Source: Halostagnicola larsenii XH-48 (lineage in GTDB: Archaea; Halobacteriota; Halobacteria; Halobacteriales; Natrialbaceae). From it: a stretch of 64,000 nt of DNA. Each line of letters begins with the position of its first letter. The first letter of the stretch is position 1. Shown piece after piece: positions 24,414 through 32,860 of the stretch. Both the position numbers and the translations under genes were made by a program. The notes under the pieces are model-generated. The model was not told where the DNA came from, searched no databases, and saw nothing but the letters and a program-made list of their open reading frames with translations. The DNA lies in NCBI RefSeq assembly GCF_000517625.1, contig NZ_CP007055.1, positions 1,116,001-1,180,000 on the forward strand, given 5' to 3'.

Positions 24414-26852
24414 ATGGGTTCCCCTCGATCGACACCAGATATCACGATAAATGATGTCAAGGGGTTTTTCAGCCAAACATATCAGTCGTCAACACCGTTC
24501 TTTACCGATGAAGTCGCCGATGCGCTGGAGTGCCCTCGTCAAACCACACGCCGCTATCTCGAGGACCTTGCCGAACGGGGAGAGATAGAAACGAAACAAA
24601 GAGACGATTCGACACGGATCTGGTGGAAACCTCAGAAAAACCTCTCAAACGATCAAGAGCCGGATGAAGAGCAATTCCATGCCTTCGTGAGTGCCGTCGA
24701 AGATTATGCCATTTTCATGCTCGACCCCGAGGGCACAGTCGTCAGTTGGAACGAAGGTGCCGAGCGGATCAAAGGATACTCAGAGGACGAGATCATCGGC
24801 GAACACTTCTCGACGTTCTATACCGACGACGATATCGCCGATGACATACCTACGCAGAATCTCGAAACCGCGATGTCCGAGGGCCGGGTCGAGGACGAAG
24901 GTTGGCGGGTCCGCAACGACGGCTCGCACTTCTGGGCGAACGTGATAATCACCGCGATCCGGAACAGTGAGGGGACGCTCCAGGGATTCACGAAGGTTAC
25001 CCGCGACTTGACCGAGCGCCGAAAGTACGAGCGACAGCTAGAGGAGCAGAACGAGCGACTCGAGCGTCAGCGCGACGAACTCGAACGAGAACTCGACGAC
25101 ATCTTCGAGCGAATCGATGACGCGTTCTATGCTCTCGACGCCGAGTTCAAATTTGAGTACGTAAACGAGCATGCCGAGGCGTACTTCGACAAATCGGCAG
25201 GGGAACTTCTCGGACGACAACCCTGGGAGGTGCTCGAGGACACCGAATCCGATTCGATATTCGAGCGGTTCGAGACGGCGATGGCCACTCAGGAACCGAC
25301 GACTTTCGAACGGTACTCTGATGCATTGGGAATCTGGGCGATGGTCCGTATCTACCCCTCGGAGTCCGGTCTTTCCGTCTACTTTCGGGATATCACCGAT
25401 CGCAAGGAGCGTGAAGCGGAACTCGAACGGACGCGCGAACTACTGGAGAAGGCACAACGCATTGCGGATGTCGGCGGCTGGGAGATCGATACGGACACAC
25501 GTGAGGTGCTCTGGACCGACCAGATCTTCGATGTTCTGGAGGTGCCCTCCGACGAGGAACCATCGCTGGACGAGGCCCTCAGCCTCTACCACGAGGAGGA
25601 CCAAGAGATCATCGAGAACGCCGTTGAGGAGGCACTCACCACCGGCACTTCGTTCGATGTGGAGGTTCGGATCAGAACGGTCAGCGGCGAAGTGCGCTGG
25701 CTCCACGTCGTCGGTGATCCCGACAGAGAGGACGGAGAGGTCGTCTCGCTCCGCGGAGCACTCCAGGACGTGACCGAGCAAAAAGAGCGCGAGCGGGAAC
25801 TGCAGCGCGTTCGAGACCGGATGGAATTCGCCCTCAGGACAACTGATTCGGTCGTCTGGGACTGGAACGTCGATACCGATCAGGTGTCGTTCTATCCGTC
25901 GGCAGAATCACTCTACGGCACAACAATCGAACGCTGGGACGAGTTCATCGATGTCGTTCACCCGGAGGACAGACAGAAGACACAGCAGGTTATCGAGAAC
26001 TCTCTCGAAACGGGCGAGCCGAACGGCGAAGAAATCCGCATCGTTCGCGACGGTGAAGTGCGATGGATCGTCGCTCCTGGTCAACCCGTTCAAGATGACG
26101 ACGGATCGACGCGAATGGTTGGCGTCGCTCGTGACATAACCGAACGGAAGACGTACGAGCGCAAACTCAAGGAGTCGAACGAACGCTTAGAACAGTTCGC
26201 GTACTCAGCCTCCCACGACCTCCAAGAACCGCTACGCATGATCACGAGTTATCTACAACTCATCGAAAAACAATACGCCCACGAACTCGACGAGACCGGT
26301 GAGGAGTTCATCGAATTTGCTGTAGACGGTGCTGACCGGATGCGCACAATGATCGATGACTTGCTTGAGTACTCTCGCGTCGAGACGAGGGGTGATCCGT
26401 TCGAATCAGTGGACCTAAACGCTGTCCTCGAGGACGTGCTGGCTGACCTTCAGTTACAGATCGCAGAACACGATGCTGAAATCACGACCGAGGAGCTCCC
26501 GACGGTCGACGGTGACGCCAGCCAGCTCTACCAGTTGTTCCAGAACCTCCTCGAGAACGCTATCGAATACAGCGGTGACGAACCGCCACGTGTACACGTC
26601 TCGGCCACACAGGCCGGCAACGAGTGGGTTCTGTCAGTCAGTGATAAAGGGATCGGCATCGACTCGGAGAATCAAGATCGTATTTTTGAGGTGTTCCAGC
26701 GCCTCCACGCTCAGGACGAACACGCTGGCACGGGTATCGGACTCGCACTTTGCAAGCGAATCGTTACCCGTCATGATGGACGGATATGGGTCGACTCGGA
26801 CGCAGGTGAGGGAGCCACGTTCTCGGTTTCGCTCCCCACAACGGATGCTTGA
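24414..26852 (+). CDS. sensor histidine kinase with N-terminal winged helix and four PAS domains
   Basis: The 812-residue protein begins with a winged-helix DNA-binding domain (about residues 9-75, including T-D-E-V-A-D-A-L-E-C-P-R-Q-T-T-R-R-Y-L). Four PAS/PAC units follow (about residues 88-205, 220-330, 340-460, 465-580). The HisKA phosphoacceptor box is S-A-S-H-D-L-Q-E-P-L (about residue 605) and the HATPase domain has an N box (N-L-L-E-N-A-I-E-Y), G1 (S-D-K-G-I-G-I) and G2 (G-T-G-I-G-L-A-L). No membrane helices are visible, so it senses from the cytoplasm. No response regulator gene is adjacent. The kinase and DNA-binding ends may act as one protein. The start is supported by the winged helix beginning near it. 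Confidence 0.9.
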   Translation: MGSPRSTPDITINDVKGFFSQTYQSSTPFFTDEVADALECPRQTTRRYLEDLAERGEIETKQRDDSTRIWWKPQKNLSNDQEPDEEQFHAFVSAVEDYAIFMLDPEGTVVSWNEGAERIKGYSEDEIIGEHFSTFYTDDDIADDIPTQNLETAMSEGRVEDEGWRVRNDGSHFWANVIITAIRNSEGTLQGFTKVTRDLTERRKYERQLEEQNERLERQRDELERELDDIFERIDDAFYALDAEFKFEYVNEHAEAYFDKSAGELLGRQPWEVLEDTESDSIFERFETAMATQEPTTFERYSDALGIWAMVRIYPSESGLSVYFRDITDRKEREAELERTRELLEKAQRIADVGGWEIDTDTREVLWTDQIFDVLEVPSDEEPSLDEALSLYHEEDQEIIENAVEEALTTGTSFDVEVRIRTVSGEVRWLHVVGDPDREDGEVVSLRGALQDVTEQKERERELQRVRDRMEFALRTTDSVVWDWNVDTDQVSFYPSAESLYGTTIERWDEFIDVVHPEDRQKTQQVIENSLETGEPNGEEIRIVRDGEVRWIVAPGQPVQDDDGSTRMVGVARDITERKTYERKLKESNERLEQFAYSASHDLQEPLRMITSYLQLIEKQYAHELDETGEEFIEFAVDGADRMRTMIDDLLEYSRVETRGDPFESVDLNAVLEDVLADLQLQIAEHDAEITTEELPTVDGDASQLYQLFQNLLENAIEYSGDEPPRVHVSATQAGNEWVLSVSDKGIGIDSENQDRIFEVFQRLHAQDEHAGTGIGLALCKRIVTRHDGRIWVDSDAGEGATFSVSLPTTDA

Positions 26853-26891
26853 ATAATATATCGGTATGCTCTACTGAACGCACTTCCACCC

Positions 26892-27317
26892 ATGGACGTA
26901 CCCATTTTCAACTCCACCATCGAAATCGACGAATCGGTCGTCACCGAATCGACCGCCGATATTCGAGCGCAAATAGACGAGTACGAACGCGGCGACCGAC
27001 GGGCGTTCGACCTCGAGATCATCACCCCAGACGGACTCCTCGGCGAGGTGATGACCGCGATGGCCGAGATTCCCTACGGCGAGACGCGATCCTACGGCGA
27101 CCTCGCGGCGGACCTCGAGACCAGCCCGATCGCCGTCGGGCAGGCCTGCGGGCGAAACCCCGTGCCGATACTCGTCCCCTGTCACCGCGTCGTCGGGAGC
27201 GACGGCGACCTCAACGGCTACTCGGCGGCCGACGGCGTGGCGACGAAACGGCGATTGCTCGAGCACGAGGCTCGAGACCAGAAGACGGTACAAACGCGGT
27301 TTCTGACCGATTCGTAG
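26892..27317 (+). CDS. ogt: methylated-DNA--protein-cysteine methyltransferase (MGMT/Ogt)
   Basis: The 141-residue protein has the MGMT C-terminal domain: I-P-Y-G-E-T-R-S-Y-G-D-L-A, A-V-G-Q-A-C-G-R-N-P-V-P-I-L-V and the active-site P-C-H-R-V-V-G with nucleophilic Cys97. It moves O6-alkyl groups from guanine to itself in a suicide reaction. The N-terminal 60 residues are shorter than in bacterial Ada/Ogt and partly degenerate, as common for haloarchaeal members. It lies just after the kinase gene, 39 bases apart. Confidence 0.93.
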   Translation: MDVPIFNSTIEIDESVVTESTADIRAQIDEYERGDRRAFDLEIITPDGLLGEVMTAMAEIPYGETRSYGDLAADLETSPIAVGQACGRNPVPILVPCHRVVGSDGDLNGYSAADGVATKRRLLEHEARDQKTVQTRFLTDS

Positions 27318-27370
27318 AAATCGTGGGTTAGCCACAGACCAGTTGCTACCGGTGCGAAACCGATTAGTTG

Positions 27371-28414
27371 CTACCGGTAGGAAAGTTCGAGTTCGCGCGC
27401 GCGCTCGAGGAGGGCCGCCTCGTAGTAGTCCTCGGTCTGTGCGGGGCGGGTGTCGTCGATCGCTCGCACCTGCTGGACGGTGTTTCGGAAGGTTTTGAAC
27501 GTCGCCTCGTCGACCATCTGGCCGTCGATGGTGACCGCGCCGGTGCCCTCGCGCTTGGCCTCGTTGAACCGCTCGATCTTGTGCACGTCACGCTCGAGTT
27601 CCTCGGGCGTCGGCATGTGGATCGTGTTGGCCTGGATGGTCTGTTTCGGATAGAGCGACCAGGAGCCGTCCAGCCCGAGTTTGGCCTCGTGTTCGACCTG
27701 ATCCGCGTACGCGTCGGCGTTGTAGTAGGTCAGCCCGGCGCGCTCTTTGAACAGGTCGTCGAACGGCCCGCCGATCGAGAGCAGGTCGCCGGCGCTGGCC
27801 TCGTTCGAGAGCGCCTCGAGGAGGCCGTCCCAGCGGGGCATGCCGTCGCCGAGGTTTCGACCGCCGAGCTCGGCCGCGTAGTCGACGGGACCGAAGATCA
27901 GCGCGGTGAGTCTCGAGTCAGCGCCGAATTTCGCGATTTCGCGCAGGTCGGATCGAGCGCGGCCGGTCTCGACGATGATCGAGAGGCCGATCGAGCCGTC
28001 CGCGTAGCCGTGTTCGGCTTCGGCCTCCGCGACGACTTCCGCGGCCCGCTCGACGTCCTCAAGGCGGCCGACCTTCGGCACGACGACGCCGTCGATCTCG
28101 TCGCCGATTTCGGCGACCAGCCGGTCGATCTGGTCGCGCCCTTTCTCGCAGTACTCCTCGTCCTCGTAGCTCCACTCGACGCGTGGCCAGATTTCGCCGG
28201 AAAATTCGTACTCGGGTACCAGTTCGATCGTGTTCTCGAGGCCTTCGGCTTTCATGTCCGGCGCGGTCCCGTCTTCCATGTCGGGGACCAGCCAGTCGGG
28301 CGCCTGGAACCCCTCGGACTCGAGAGCCGAGACGAGGTACTTCGCCGAGTCGTCTTTCGGAACGGCGGCCGGTGCGGTCTGGAACGTACGGCAGAGTCGG
28401 ATGTCGTCTGTCAT
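27371..28414 (-). CDS. CitE-type lyase: L-malyl-CoA/beta-methylmalyl-CoA lyase
   Basis: The 347-residue protein is a HpcH/HpaI-CitE superfamily TIM barrel: C-R-T-F-Q-T-A-P-A-A-V at the N-terminus, V-P-D-M-E-D-G-T-A-P (metal site Glu/Asp), V-V-V-P-K-V-G-R, I-I-V-E-T-G-R-A-R and G-P-V-D-Y-A-A-E-L-G, typical for malyl-CoA lyases. In the methylaspartate cycle it cleaves beta-methylmalyl-CoA to propionyl-CoA and glyoxylate. It is the last gene of the cluster, 48 bases after mch, so I assign that role by context. It could also act on L-malyl-CoA. Confidence 0.9.
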   Translation of the reverse strand: MTDDIRLCRTFQTAPAAVPKDDSAKYLVSALESEGFQAPDWLVPDMEDGTAPDMKAEGLENTIELVPEYEFSGEIWPRVEWSYEDEEYCEKGRDQIDRLVAEIGDEIDGVVVPKVGRLEDVERAAEVVAEAEAEHGYADGSIGLSIIVETGRARSDLREIAKFGADSRLTALIFGPVDYAAELGGRNLGDGMPRWDGLLEALSNEASAGDLLSIGGPFDDLFKERAGLTYYNADAYADQVEHEAKLGLDGSWSLYPKQTIQANTIHMPTPEELERDVHKIERFNEAKREGTGAVTIDGQMVDEATFKTFRNTVQQVRAIDDTRPAQTEDYYEAALLERARELELSYR

Positions 28415-28462
28415 GTGCGTGGTGTGTCTGTGTGGAATTTGGGTAGCTGTCGATACGCTCGG

Positions 28463-29533
28463 TTAGTTACTGGATCGTTTCTGAATCTCCGCGGTTCGGG
28501 TGCCGGAGTACACCGGCTCGTCGTCCTGGTTGAACGCGATGTGCTCGAAGCGGACGGTGCCCGACTCGAGCGAGTCGGCGTCGTCGGCCTCGAGCACGCG
28601 CGTGAACGCGTAGACGGTGTCGCCGCTGGCGACGAACGTGTGGAACGTCTCGTCGTCGAAGCCGACCTCCCGCCAGGTCCGCTCGTCCGAGCGGGCGTGC
28701 CCGAGCGCGGTCGAGCGCGTGACGTCGCCGTAGGTGACGATACCGCCGGAGGGCGAGTCGCCCATCACGTCCGCGTTGTGGTGTTGTTTGGCCGTGTTGA
28801 GCGTCGCCAGCGGCAACGACGCGACGGTCACGTCGTCCTGTGTACGGCCGCGCTCGTGGCGGTAGGCGACCGCGGCGTTGCGGCCGTCGGCGTCCTCGAG
28901 CGCCGCGGCGAAGTCCTCGAAGTAGCCGCCCTCGGGCGTCACGAACTCCGCGGGGAGCTCCTCGTCTTCGGCGCGTTCGTCGTCCTCCGGTTCGGTCTCC
29001 GCCCCGCCGTCGGTTTCGACGGGCTGGCGGCGCGGGATCATGTTCGTTCGTTCGTACGAGCAGAGCACGTCGCCGGTTTCGGCGTCCAGTCCGCGCGTCC
29101 GCCAGGAGACGATCCCGTACTGGGGGCGAGAACTCGAGGTGGCCGTGTCGACGACCTCGCTCTCGACGCGGAGTTCGGTGCCGGCGTAGACCGGCGTCGC
29201 GGGGAATCGAACGTCGGTCCGCCCGAGGAAGTAGCCGCCCTTCTCGCTCAGGTCCTCGACGGTGATCCCGAGCGTCGCGGCGGTGAGGTAGTCCGGGTGG
29301 ATCGGCGGTTCGTCGAACCCGCGAGCGGTCGCGGCGTCGGTCCGCCAGTAGGCCGGGTCGTGGTTCAGCGTCTGGCTCATCCACGACTCGTTGCCCCACC
29401 TCGTCAGCGTGAGGCCGGGATCGTGCTCGATGAGATCGCCGACCTCGAAGTCCTCGAAGCAGTTTCCCTTCTCCTTCGTGTCGACCCGCTCGAGCACCCG
29501 GGCGAACGTCTCGGTGTCGGTCCACTCAGTCAT
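28463..29533 (-). CDS. mch: mesaconyl-CoA hydratase (MaoC-like double hotdog)
   Basis: The 356-residue protein has two hotdog repeats: the first with F-E-D-F-E-V-G-D-L-I-E-H, W-M-S-Q-T-L-N-H-D-P-A-Y-W and H-P-D-Y-L; the second with T-V-Y-A-F-T-R-V-L-E. An Asp/Glu-rich linker (about residues 175-205) separates them. Such double-hotdog MaoC proteins hydrate mesaconyl-CoA to beta-methylmalyl-CoA in the methylaspartate cycle. Its start overlaps the mal stop by 8 bases, so it is the fourth gene of the minus-strand operon. Confidence 0.9.
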   Translation of the reverse strand: MTEWTDTETFARVLERVDTKEKGNCFEDFEVGDLIEHDPGLTLTRWGNESWMSQTLNHDPAYWRTDAATARGFDEPPIHPDYLTAATLGITVEDLSEKGGYFLGRTDVRFPATPVYAGTELRVESEVVDTATSSSRPQYGIVSWRTRGLDAETGDVLCSYERTNMIPRRQPVETDGGAETEPEDDERAEDEELPAEFVTPEGGYFEDFAAALEDADGRNAAVAYRHERGRTQDDVTVASLPLATLNTAKQHHNADVMGDSPSGGIVTYGDVTRSTALGHARSDERTWREVGFDDETFHTFVASGDTVYAFTRVLEADDADSLESGTVRFEHIAFNQDDEPVYSGTRTAEIQKRSSN

Positions 29534-30818
29534 TGGCAGTCACCTCGTCGACGGGGGTATCGGCGTCAGCATCCGTCCGCGCTGCGCGCTCCCGTCGCGC
29601 GATCGTTCGGCGCATCTCGTTCTCGACGATCATGTACCCCTCGTCGAAACCCATGCCTGGCTTTGCGAGCACTTGCGCGGCGTCCGTCGCGAGCGCGACG
29701 TGCGCGCAGGCTCGAGCGGAGGTTTCGGTCTCGTTGCAGGTGCCGCCGAGGTACGCTCGCGTCTCGGTTTCCTCGCAGTAGCGGACCGCCTGTCCGCTCC
29801 GGTGGATGCCGCCCAGGTCGGGCGTTTTGATCTGGACGAGGTCGGCCGCTTCTGCGTCGACGAACGCCCGCACGTCCTCGAAGGTGTTACACCACTCGTC
29901 GGCGACGATGTCGACGTCGACGCCGGCGTCCGCCAGCCCGTCGCGCAGTTCGACCATCGCTTCGATCTGCGCGGCTCGATCGCCGACGTCCATCGGCCCC
30001 TCGATCTGGATCGGGTACGGGGCCGCCGCGTCCTCGAGCGCCCCGAAGTAGTCGATCACCTCGTTGCGGTCGTACGGCGCGTCGAATACCTCGCCGATCA
30101 TGCCGTAGACGTCGATGTGGAACCGGGGGTCGTAGCCCGCAGGACCCAGCTCCTGAGACCGCTCGACGAGCCACTCGACGTACTCGAGCAGCGTCTCGCC
30201 GTCCTCGCCGATCTTTTCGACGCTGTTGATCAGCGCGTGGGGAAGGACTGGGACGCCCTTGATGAACATTTTCTCGGTGTTCGTATGCCGGTCGTCGCCG
30301 GATTGTCCGAAGACGGGAACCGGCTCGCTCGCCGGCTCCGTGCCCAGCGCGTCGGCCAACACGTCGGTCCGCGTGGTTCCGGCCGCGTGTGCAGCTGCGC
30401 CGAGCAACGCCTGCGAGACGCCGTACCGAATGGCCGTGTGGAGCCGATCGCCGCCGATCTCGAGTCCCTCGAGGCGTTCTGCGTTCTCGAGAAACCGGTT
30501 TGCGTCTCGTCCCTCGAGGACGTCGTTGACGGGACCCTCGATGACATCGGCGTACGCGTCGGCCCGAAACAGCGGGTCGCGCCCGCCGGCACCCGAGTAC
30601 TGGACCGCGGCGCAATCGCCGCGAATCTCGGTGCCGTCCGCGAGTTCCACGTCGACGATGATCGACTCGCCCGCCTGTCGGATCTCGTCGAACCCCTCGG
30701 TCACGGGCTCGCCGTCGTAGGTGAACCCGTCGTGTTCGGCTCCGGCCTTGATCGCCCGCTGGTCGTCGAAGAAAAACCCCGAGTAGCCCGGCGTCGCGTG
30801 GATCGCGTCTATTTCCAT
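29526..30818 (-). CDS. mal: methylaspartate ammonia-lyase
   Basis: The 430-residue protein is a member of the enolase superfamily and matches methylaspartate ammonia-lyase: it starts M-E-I-D-A-I-H-A-T-P-G-Y-S-G-F-F-F-D-D and has the barrel residues in I-Q-I-E-G-P-M-D, V-A-D-E-W-C-N-T and V-Q-I-K-T-P-D-L-G-G-I, the last with the catalytic Lys. It eliminates ammonia from (2S,3S)-3-methylaspartate to give mesaconate. A longer frame upstream lies out of coding frame in the mamB gene, so ATG 30818 is used. It is directly after mamB (one base apart). Confidence 0.94.
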   Translation of the reverse strand: MEIDAIHATPGYSGFFFDDQRAIKAGAEHDGFTYDGEPVTEGFDEIRQAGESIIVDVELADGTEIRGDCAAVQYSGAGGRDPLFRADAYADVIEGPVNDVLEGRDANRFLENAERLEGLEIGGDRLHTAIRYGVSQALLGAAAHAAGTTRTDVLADALGTEPASEPVPVFGQSGDDRHTNTEKMFIKGVPVLPHALINSVEKIGEDGETLLEYVEWLVERSQELGPAGYDPRFHIDVYGMIGEVFDAPYDRNEVIDYFGALEDAAAPYPIQIEGPMDVGDRAAQIEAMVELRDGLADAGVDVDIVADEWCNTFEDVRAFVDAEAADLVQIKTPDLGGIHRSGQAVRYCEETETRAYLGGTCNETETSARACAHVALATDAAQVLAKPGMGFDEGYMIVENEMRRTIARRERAARTDADADTPVDEVTAND

Positions 30819-30819
30819 C

Positions 30820-32253
30820 TCAGGCACCCCCTTGCGGTCGGCCGATGAGTTTGCCGTCGCTGATCGCGTCCACGTCGTCGGCGACCATCCGGAACGACTG
30901 ATCCCGGCCTTCGGTGTCGGCCCGCTGTGAGAGTCGAGCCTTGTGGATCTCCTTGATGTCGTCGTCCATCTCGAGGTCGGCCCACTCGAAGATTCGAACG
31001 CGGCCGTCGTCGTCACGGGCTGGTAACACCGCTCCCGCCGCGCTGTCGCTGGGTGCGAAGGGCACGTCGAGAGCACCCGAATCGAACGCTTGTATCGTCC
31101 CCTGCACGACGTCGCCGTCGCCGTGCTCGAAGATGGTGTCCATCAGACACCGCGTCTCCCGTTCGATGAGATCCTGTTCCTCCTCGATGCCGTCGATGTC
31201 GATCTGTTGTTCGATAGCCATGTCGATGACCTGTCGCGTCGTTCGCAGCCCCGCGGAGTTGGCCTCCTTCGTCGGAACGCCCTGGAACTCCTGGGGTGAC
31301 TTCGTGATGACCTTATCCGGCTGTGCGATCGAGGCCGTCATCCCGCCGAGGCTGATCACGCCGTTCGCTCGAGCCTCGTCGGGCGGGAACCCGCCCATCC
31401 ACTCGTGGAAGACGGTCGTGACGACGACCTCGTCGGGGAGGTACTCGTTGCCCAACTCCTTCAGGGCGTTCAGCGCCGCCACGTCCTGGACGATGTTGCC
31501 GACCTGCCCGTAGCCGAGCGTGATCGACCGCACGCCCTGCGTGGCGGCGAGTTTGCCTTCGACGAGCATGATCGCGATAGCTATCGATGGCGGGACGAGC
31601 GTCCCCGTCAGCGGGCCGAACGGCTCGCGGTTGATCCGAACGCCGCGTTCGGTGTAGGCACCCGCGAGCCGGTCGACGAACTGCCACTTCTCGATGGTCT
31701 CCTCGAGACCGTGGCGTTTCGTGTAGGGAATGTTGTAGGAGATCGGGCCGCCCTCGAAACTTTGGAAGCCGCCGGCGAAGGTGATCGCCGCGAGTAGCCG
31801 CGCATCGGGCGTACCGTGACGGACCTCGATCGGCGCGTCGATGGCGTCGATCAGCTCCCGACAGCCCTCGACGCCGTGGTTGACCGCCGGGAATCCGTTG
31901 AGCGTATCCTCGCCGGTGTCTCTGGCTTTCTCGAGGCCTTCCTGGGCTTTCTCGTACTCGTTGTCGCGCGTGTACGAGTCGATGGTCGTCGGGAGGAGGT
32001 CCGCTTTCCCCTCGCCGTGGAGGTACTCGAGCAGTTCGATCTGATCGTCGAGTCGTGGAACGCCAGCTCGGGGCTGTAAGAGCGGTTTGTCCGCCGACTC
32101 GAGGACGTCGGCGAACCGCTTTCGCTGGGGCAGCGATTCGTGGTAGTCGATCGCTTCCTCGAAGTCGACTGCGTCGCCGGTCGACCAGTTCGATCTGATT
32201 TCGTCGTCGATACGCTGTAGCTCGTCGGCCGGAATGCGTTCGTCTCGTATCAT
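30820..32253 (-). CDS. mamB: methylaspartate mutase, epsilon (large) subunit
   Basis: The 477-residue subunit matches glutamate mutase GlmE: E-A-I-D-Y-H-E-S-L-P, Q-P-R-A-G-V-P-R-L, H-G-V-E-G-C-R, L-R-T-T-R-Q and a W-M-G-G-F-P-P barrel segment. With MamA it converts L-glutamate to methylaspartate using adenosylcobalamin. It starts 15 bases after the mamA stop and almost touches mal. The full set mamA-mamB-mal-mch-lyase encodes glyoxylate supply from acetyl-CoA assimilation in haloarchaea lacking the glyoxylate cycle. Confidence 0.94.
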   Translation of the reverse strand: MIRDERIPADELQRIDDEIRSNWSTGDAVDFEEAIDYHESLPQRKRFADVLESADKPLLQPRAGVPRLDDQIELLEYLHGEGKADLLPTTIDSYTRDNEYEKAQEGLEKARDTGEDTLNGFPAVNHGVEGCRELIDAIDAPIEVRHGTPDARLLAAITFAGGFQSFEGGPISYNIPYTKRHGLEETIEKWQFVDRLAGAYTERGVRINREPFGPLTGTLVPPSIAIAIMLVEGKLAATQGVRSITLGYGQVGNIVQDVAALNALKELGNEYLPDEVVVTTVFHEWMGGFPPDEARANGVISLGGMTASIAQPDKVITKSPQEFQGVPTKEANSAGLRTTRQVIDMAIEQQIDIDGIEEEQDLIERETRCLMDTIFEHGDGDVVQGTIQAFDSGALDVPFAPSDSAAGAVLPARDDDGRVRIFEWADLEMDDDIKEIHKARLSQRADTEGRDQSFRMVADDVDAISDGKLIGRPQGGA

Positions 32254-32268
32254 TTAGCAACTGATCAT

Positions 32269-32709
32269 TTAGGAACTAATAGTCGCTCGTTCCGTTTCCT
32301 GCGTCCGCTGTCTGAGATCCTGCGTCAGGGCGGCGACCGCCTCCTCGGTATCGGTTTCCGAGTCGAAGACCCGGTCAAAACCGAGTTCCTCGAAGGTCGC
32401 TCGCGTCTCCTCGAAGTCGTCCTGCCCGACTGTGAGGTTGCCGCCGATGTAGGTGGTCGCGTCGACGCCGGTCGACTCGAGCGTCTCGTGGAATCCCTGG
32501 CAGTCCTGTTCGGCGTGGCCGTACAGCGAGGAGACGAGTACGGCCGCCGCGTCGTGCTCGAGTGCTGCCTCGGCGAACTCCTCCTGAGAGGTCTGTACGC
32601 CGAGGTTGATGACATCGAATCCCGCTGCGTTGAATGCCTGCTCGAGGATCGTAATGCCGACGACGTGGGCGTCGGAGCCGATCACGCCGAGGACGACCGT
32701 TTGGGACAT
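32269..32709 (-). CDS. mamA: methylaspartate mutase, sigma (cobalamin-binding) subunit
   Basis: This 146-residue subunit is the cobalamin-binding part of the mutase: the motif D13-x-H15-x-x-G18 in G-S-D-A-H-V-V-G supplies the lower His ligand of B12, followed by the flavodoxin-like G-F-D-V-I-N-L-G and G-G-N-L-T-V-G at about residue 93. The start at 32709 is the M-S-Q-T-V-V start of the family. It is the first gene of the minus-strand methylaspartate operon, opposite to mct. Confidence 0.94.
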   Translation of the reverse strand: MSQTVVLGVIGSDAHVVGITILEQAFNAAGFDVINLGVQTSQEEFAEAALEHDAAAVLVSSLYGHAEQDCQGFHETLESTGVDATTYIGGNLTVGQDDFEETRATFEELGFDRVFDSETDTEEAVAALTQDLRQRTQETERATISS

Positions 32710-32860
32710 CGTACTCCGACCGATGGGATACCGGGGCATAAAGTTAATGATCTTCCATGATAATATTCTTTAAACATCCTTTCATCGTCCCTGTGGGACA
32801 CAACCACAACCTCATGATTAATAGCAAAGATTATTGGGGAGGTGTCGGGAACGTCGATGT
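32710..32860. promoter_or_regulatory. divergent promoter region between mamA and mct
   Basis: The 151-base gap holds both promoters. For mamA a TATA-like box (TTTATG on the minus strand, about 32732-32738) sits about 25 bases before the ATG; for mct an AT-rich TTAATAG (32818-32824) lies about 37 bases before its ATG. Between them is the inverted repeat GTCCC-TGT-GGGAC (32787-32799), a candidate shared operator. ATGAT words repeat on both sides. Assignment of a regulator is not possible. Confidence 0.5.

Noticed and set aside
27368-29830. 820-codon open frame opposite to the malyl-CoA lyase, mch and mal genes
   Set aside because: Its protein is a shadow of high-GC coding DNA on the other strand, without a fold or motif; the minus-strand genes have clear family motifs.
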